Assembly (NCBI GenBank): GCA_003024785.1
Contig: PUQB01000297.1
Location: 1-64,000, forward strand
Source: Selaginella tamariscina
Taxonomy: Eukaryota > Streptophyta > Lycopodiopsida > Selaginellales > Selaginellaceae
Length of the DNA stretch: 64,000 nt
Direction of reading: 5' to 3'
Shown: piece by piece, positions 59,553 to 64,000 of the stretch
How the letters are laid out: every line of letters begins with the position of its first letter
Numbering within the stretch: position 1 is the first letter of the stretch
The notes under the pieces: generated by a model
The model's input: the letters and a program-made list of their open reading frames with translations, nothing else
Databases searched by the model: none
What the model was told of the DNA's origin: nothing
Position numbers and translations under genes: made by a program

Positions 59553-62500
59553 ACCGTAAGAAACAGCTTTGGTTGCTCTTGCAAATCTGCATTAAATAAA
59601 AAAAATTAATTAACAAGGAAAATAATTAATCTTTCATACTTACATGTGACAAAGATCATTCGTGAACTTCTGGAAGGTATCGGGATCAAAATCGTTATCA
59701 TCTTTGAGAACATGGTAATGAGATGGCACACTAGTCCCCGTATCCTGCATATTTAACAGAATGTTCTAAATCTGATATAGATTGCATACACATGCAACGT
59801 GTGCGTGTGCGTGTGCGTGTGTGTGTGTGAGAGAGAGAGAGAGCCGAGTATGACTTACTTTCACTGCTGCATGGCTGCACAAGTAGAAATCAAACTGTTT
59901 TAGATGGCAGATATCTGTGTCGACCACTGTGCCTGAGAAGAAAAATTATATATATAAATAATTAGTTAGTAAATAGAATTTATCGTTTAATACCTGGAGT
60001 AACATTAAATCCATCTAGTGTAAACAGGCGTGTATGGTGGCGCTTTTGAACTACTACAAAAGTGATGCGAGGAGGATTCTTTGGATATACTTCATTGCAT
60101 GCCTAAAGAAAAAGTGTGCGTGCGTGCGTGCGTGCGTGCGTGTGTGTGTGTGAGAGAGAGAGAGAGAATTTGTAGCTTACTTGCTCTAAGGCTGTTAATT
60201 CCGTATTCATGACTTCTTCAAACTGCCCTCGCTTACGCCATCTCTAAAAGAATAATATTGAAAGGTAGCATTAATTTTATTTATATTATTATTATACCTG
60301 TAAAAAATTAATCTTTTTGGTGGCTTACTCTTCCTCTCCTTGTTAAATGTAGTAAGTAACTCACTGCATATGAACTTAGAAAGTCAATAACACATAGCTG
60401 CAGTTAACACATATACACGCAACCTTGTTACACACACGCATGTTTCATGTTGTTACCTGGACATCGTTTTGAGATCTTGAATTGTTTCCTTTCTGGCCTC
60501 TTGAGGTCGAACGACTGCGGAGTATTTTGTGATGTCTGGCCAACTTGTTGTTGCCACAACCTGAAGCCAAACTTAAGTTAAACACGCACGCGCACGCGCG
60601 CGCACACACACACTACCGCAGCAATGGATGGATCTCCATGGGTAACATCTGCTCCAAATATTATCGTTTTCCTCCTCTGGTACTACTGGTGATGAATACT
60701 TATCAAGAATGGTGTTTATCCCACCAAGCTGTAGTAAAATCAAATCAGCTGTATTATGATATAGATATCACATTAAATGGTTATGCATAAGTATATAAGG
60801 TTTCTTCACAATACAGTGTGCCCACAGGCAGTTGTTGCTTGTGTCAAAGACTAACTTACCTTGGCATTAATCTTCAGAGCCACGTTTGCTAAATACACGT
60901 CGGTTACCTCTTCTTCAATATACAGCATTGTGATACAACACCGATCTGTGTCTCGCACAGATATTTCAGCTCCTCTGGAAAAACACGAGCATTGAGTCTT
61001 AAACAAATAGTTTTACTATAGATAAATAATGATCTCTTTTATAATATGTTATACCATATAAATGCTTGTTGTGTTTTTGTGGTAAAATGACAATAATCAG
61101 CTGCTTCAAGCATTTCTCCGGATGTTTATCAGGATGCCGCTCATATATGTACTTCAAGATCGTTTCAATACTATAATTTTCACAGTCTTTATAGTACAGT
61201 GTTCGTAGGGAGCCCCTGGAAAAACCTATATATGAAGTATGTTAATTATATCACAGAAGTGTACATAAAAAAAGTAATATATTGTGTCCAAGTGATAATA
61301 GTAAAAATAATAACAATAATATAATCTTACAATGCCATAATTGTGCAAGCCTCCCCAGTTTATTACAGAAATCATTGACTGTACGTGCGTTACTCTCATG
61401 GTCCAGATTTATGCAGCCCATGCATCTACTGTTGCGCCATCATACACTCTCTGAGGGATGAAGAAAAATTAAAAATAGAGATAACGAATCTATTATGATT
61501 TTTTTTAATACCTTATTCATCATATTCCATTTGCCTTCTCTTGCACGATCCTTCAGTTTACCACGGTAGAGAAGCTGCATACAAAATTTTAATGTACAAA
61601 GTTCATACACTATTTAATTTATACATTTATACACTATATATTATCTAGTTAATTGGAATCTATAATGATATAATGAACTCACAACTGGAGGATCCAAAAC
61701 CCTAGCTTCAACTTCAGACATCTGTGTAGCTACTGTAATTCCAAACTTTTGAGTATATTTAGTGTTGTCTTTACGACGTACCCACTGCAAAATTAAAAAT
61801 AGGTATATGTGTATACACATACAGACACACACACACGCACCGAACAACATTCTTCAGTGATGCGACTTTTGCGATCGGATGGTTTTGGACGTGCAATATC
61901 ATGTATTTCTCTAAGCTGGCCTTCTTCCAGGGGCTTTACCCGTCGTTGATCAATAATGTGGCAAGCCTTAAGAAATGCAAAGCTTAATAAATAAAACAGC
62001 TATATAAGTAGCAAATAATACCTCCATCGGCAGACATATCTTCTTTTGCTATATCTTGGTTGCCTTTTTTATTTTAATCACCGTAGTTAGACATGGTAGC
62101 CATCATTAACCCAACATTAGGGTACTGCCTATTAAAATACTCAGAGACAGACAGCATTCCCAAATCCGACTGGAAACTACAGTTTAACCAATTATAATTC
62201 AAACATATTAATATAATTTTTAATATTCTATAGTATAAAAAACCTCAATTCAGAAGCTGATTCACGGGTCACCCCGGAGATTCTGTATCGTTTGTTAGTT
62301 CCATGGTAAGTCGTTTGGATCATGACTCCATGGAGATGTTTTTCAACCTGAAATTGAAATAAGTATGCAGATATATACATAGGTATATATGTATGTATAC
62401 ACATTAGATTATTACAACGTTACCATTTCAATCTGATGAGCTCTCAGACCTCTAATGTCAAGTAATTCACGGCTTAGATTGAACATTTCACAAACAAAGT

Positions 62501-63455
62501 TGCAAACAGGTTTTCTCTTCATAAAATGCAGTAGCTGCTATATCTGAAAGGGTTAAAGTCTTATTAGAATGTGCCTTTGTGTACGTGTGGTGTGTGTTTT
62601 GTGTATATTGTGTACATTTTAGTCACTACAATAATATGAATATGTTATATGAAAAAATAAAACAGTATATAGTTTCATAAGAGTTGTTGTGGAATGCCTT
62701 TGAAGGTGTAAAACAGTTTTGAGTTTGTAAAATGTGATTTAATTATCATAATACTAATTATGAATGGAATTTCATAATGAGCGTTCTAATGTTTATATAC
62801 TAAACAGCTTGATATAATTATGACACACACACACGCATATAATGTAGCAATTTACCAATGTTTAAAGTTAATCCCATTTGTGTGGGACGGACACTCTGGT
62901 AGAAGCCTGACCAACCATAAAGAGCAGTAGCGATGAATTTCCTACTCCAATCTTCATTAAAGAATGAACGCCGAGCGAGTTTGAGTCTATAAAACCCGGA
63001 AATAAATACTTAAAGCAGATATACCAGTGTATATACGTATATACCTACAGATATCCTTCTCCACACTTGCAATGACACAACACACACACGGGCTCAAACA
63101 GATGCACATACTTTTGGATGGGCATTTCACGGAAAACCACATCAAGGGCTTGGACAATTCCTGGCTGTGGAGTATGCTCTCTCGGATTTTGTTGAAAAGC
63201 CTCGAGCCTCTTCATATCTAGGAGACCTTCAGTTAACTGGATTTTCACTGTAAAATCTTTCATCCTGTAAACAAACACATTACATAGTAAATGGCATGTG
63301 TCACGTGTGTGTACTATTGAACTCTTCATTTCATTTGAGTATTAATATTGCATTGTCTAATATACCCGTCTCGAAGTTGGACGTTGCTGACTTTATAAGA
63401 TTTCTGTATGGGCAATTTACCTGCAATAAAAACGTTACTCACTCACTCATTCACA

Positions 63456-63492
<37 letters not shown>

Positions 63493-64000
63493 CTGTGGAG
63501 TATATAATATGGCTTCCATCGTAAGCAGGCAGCATACTTTCTAAGTCTTTTTCTCTCAGGAGTTTATTAATTATTTCTCTATTCTCACGTTTAGATTTGG
63601 TCGCTGAATCAATCTCGACCTGCGAAGGAGACAGGTAATGTAAATGGCATGTATATAATCCAATTGAATTAGCTCACTTCATATTGATAAATATAATGAT
63701 TTGGTACTGGATGTTGAGTTTGAAATGGTTGGCGTGTACTTTGGTGGGTTTGCCCTCTCTTGGCCCTCGTGAGTTTCTAACCGGACGGGATGTCCACTCC
63801 CGTCTGGGTATATCTGGAAAGGAGGAAGAAGCCTCAGAGGAAGAAGATGTACTCGCTGGAGGAGCGGAGGACAACGATGCGCCGCCGCCCCAGGAAGATG
63901 TAGCTGAGGAGGAAGAAGATGAAGCGCCCAAAGAAGAGTCGACAAGCCTGAGAGATGAAACCCCATGTTGTACTAGCTGCTCGGGTGGTATTGATTGTAG
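59341..64000 (-). CDS. Argonaute gene AGO-B (5' end beyond window; frameshifts as read)
   Basis: Exons on the minus strand: >64000-63677, 63619-63493, 63420-63366, 63264-63112, 62986-62856, 62543-62424, 62347-62244, 62176-62022, 61966-61841, 61784-61683, 61574-61512, 61450-61331, 61225-61055 (acceptor uncertain), 60974-60860, 60728-60617, 60560-60457, 60363-60298, 60243-60181, 60102-59994, 59932-59859, 59744-59644, 59586-59555, 59456-59341. The serine- and glycine-rich N-terminus stays open to the window edge. ArgoN, PAZ (NRQYPNVG..PCLTTVIKIKK), MID and PIWI follow. Catalytic D (GADVTHGDP), D (FYRDGVSEG) and H (SHYHVL) are present. It ends SVMFY, lacking the usual final Cys because a stop takes its place. 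Single-base indels occur in exons 1, 6, 8, 12, 14, 15 and 18. Exons 16, 17 and 19-23 are intact. Exon layout parallels AGO-A. Confidence 0.9.

Overview
This is a land-plant nuclear window. It is AT-rich, has multi-exon genes with short GT-AG introns, holds two Argonaute genes and one Sec14-nodulin-type gene, and carries many LTR retrotransposons. The species cannot be read from the sequence. Chromodomain Ty3/gypsy elements that look self-primed, and the general gene style, would fit a seed-free plant, but that is a weak inference.

Layout. 1-1.1 kb and 13.5-15.2 kb are two copies of a decayed plant FCP1/NIF-like (HAD) phosphatase locus. 1.8-4.75 kb is a decayed gypsy pol on the minus strand. 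4.94-11.05 kb is a nearly complete chromodomain Ty3/gypsy element (element 1, plus strand) sitting inside an older LTR. 15.2-16.3 kb is the LTR and gag of a second gypsy family, cut off by element 2 (16.3-24.2 kb, minus strand). Element 2 belongs to the same family as element 1 and is interrupted by a 1.7 kb solo LTR of a third family. 24.3-26.1 kb is satellite and microsatellite DNA. 29.1-30.0 kb holds two nested solo LTRs in opposite orientations. 44.4-50.1 kb holds three more copies of the long (about 1.65-1.7 kb) LTR, one nested in another.

Host genes. AGO-A (32.2-37.6 kb, +) has 22 exons and a proline-rich repeated N-terminus. Its promoter and first exon are duplicated alone at 42.0-43.0 kb. 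AGO-B (59.3 kb to beyond the window end, -) has 23 visible exons with nearly the same exon structure. Between them lies a 13-exon SEC14-like phosphatidylinositol-transfer gene (54.8-58.4 kb, +). All three genes carry single-base indels, often at short base runs, that break the frame as read, while splice sites, exon phases and protein motifs are otherwise well kept. This looks like either an unpolished assembly or very recent decay.

Most interesting. In two unrelated gypsy families the sequence just after the 5' LTR is the exact reverse complement of the predicted 5' end of the element's own RNA (13 and 16 bases), each about 30 bp after a TATA box. That is the arrangement expected for self-primed reverse transcription (Tf1-like) instead of tRNA priming. 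The window also shows AGO paralogues keeping the same CT/CA tracts in matching introns, and a conserved 11-bp hairpin inside the long LTR family.
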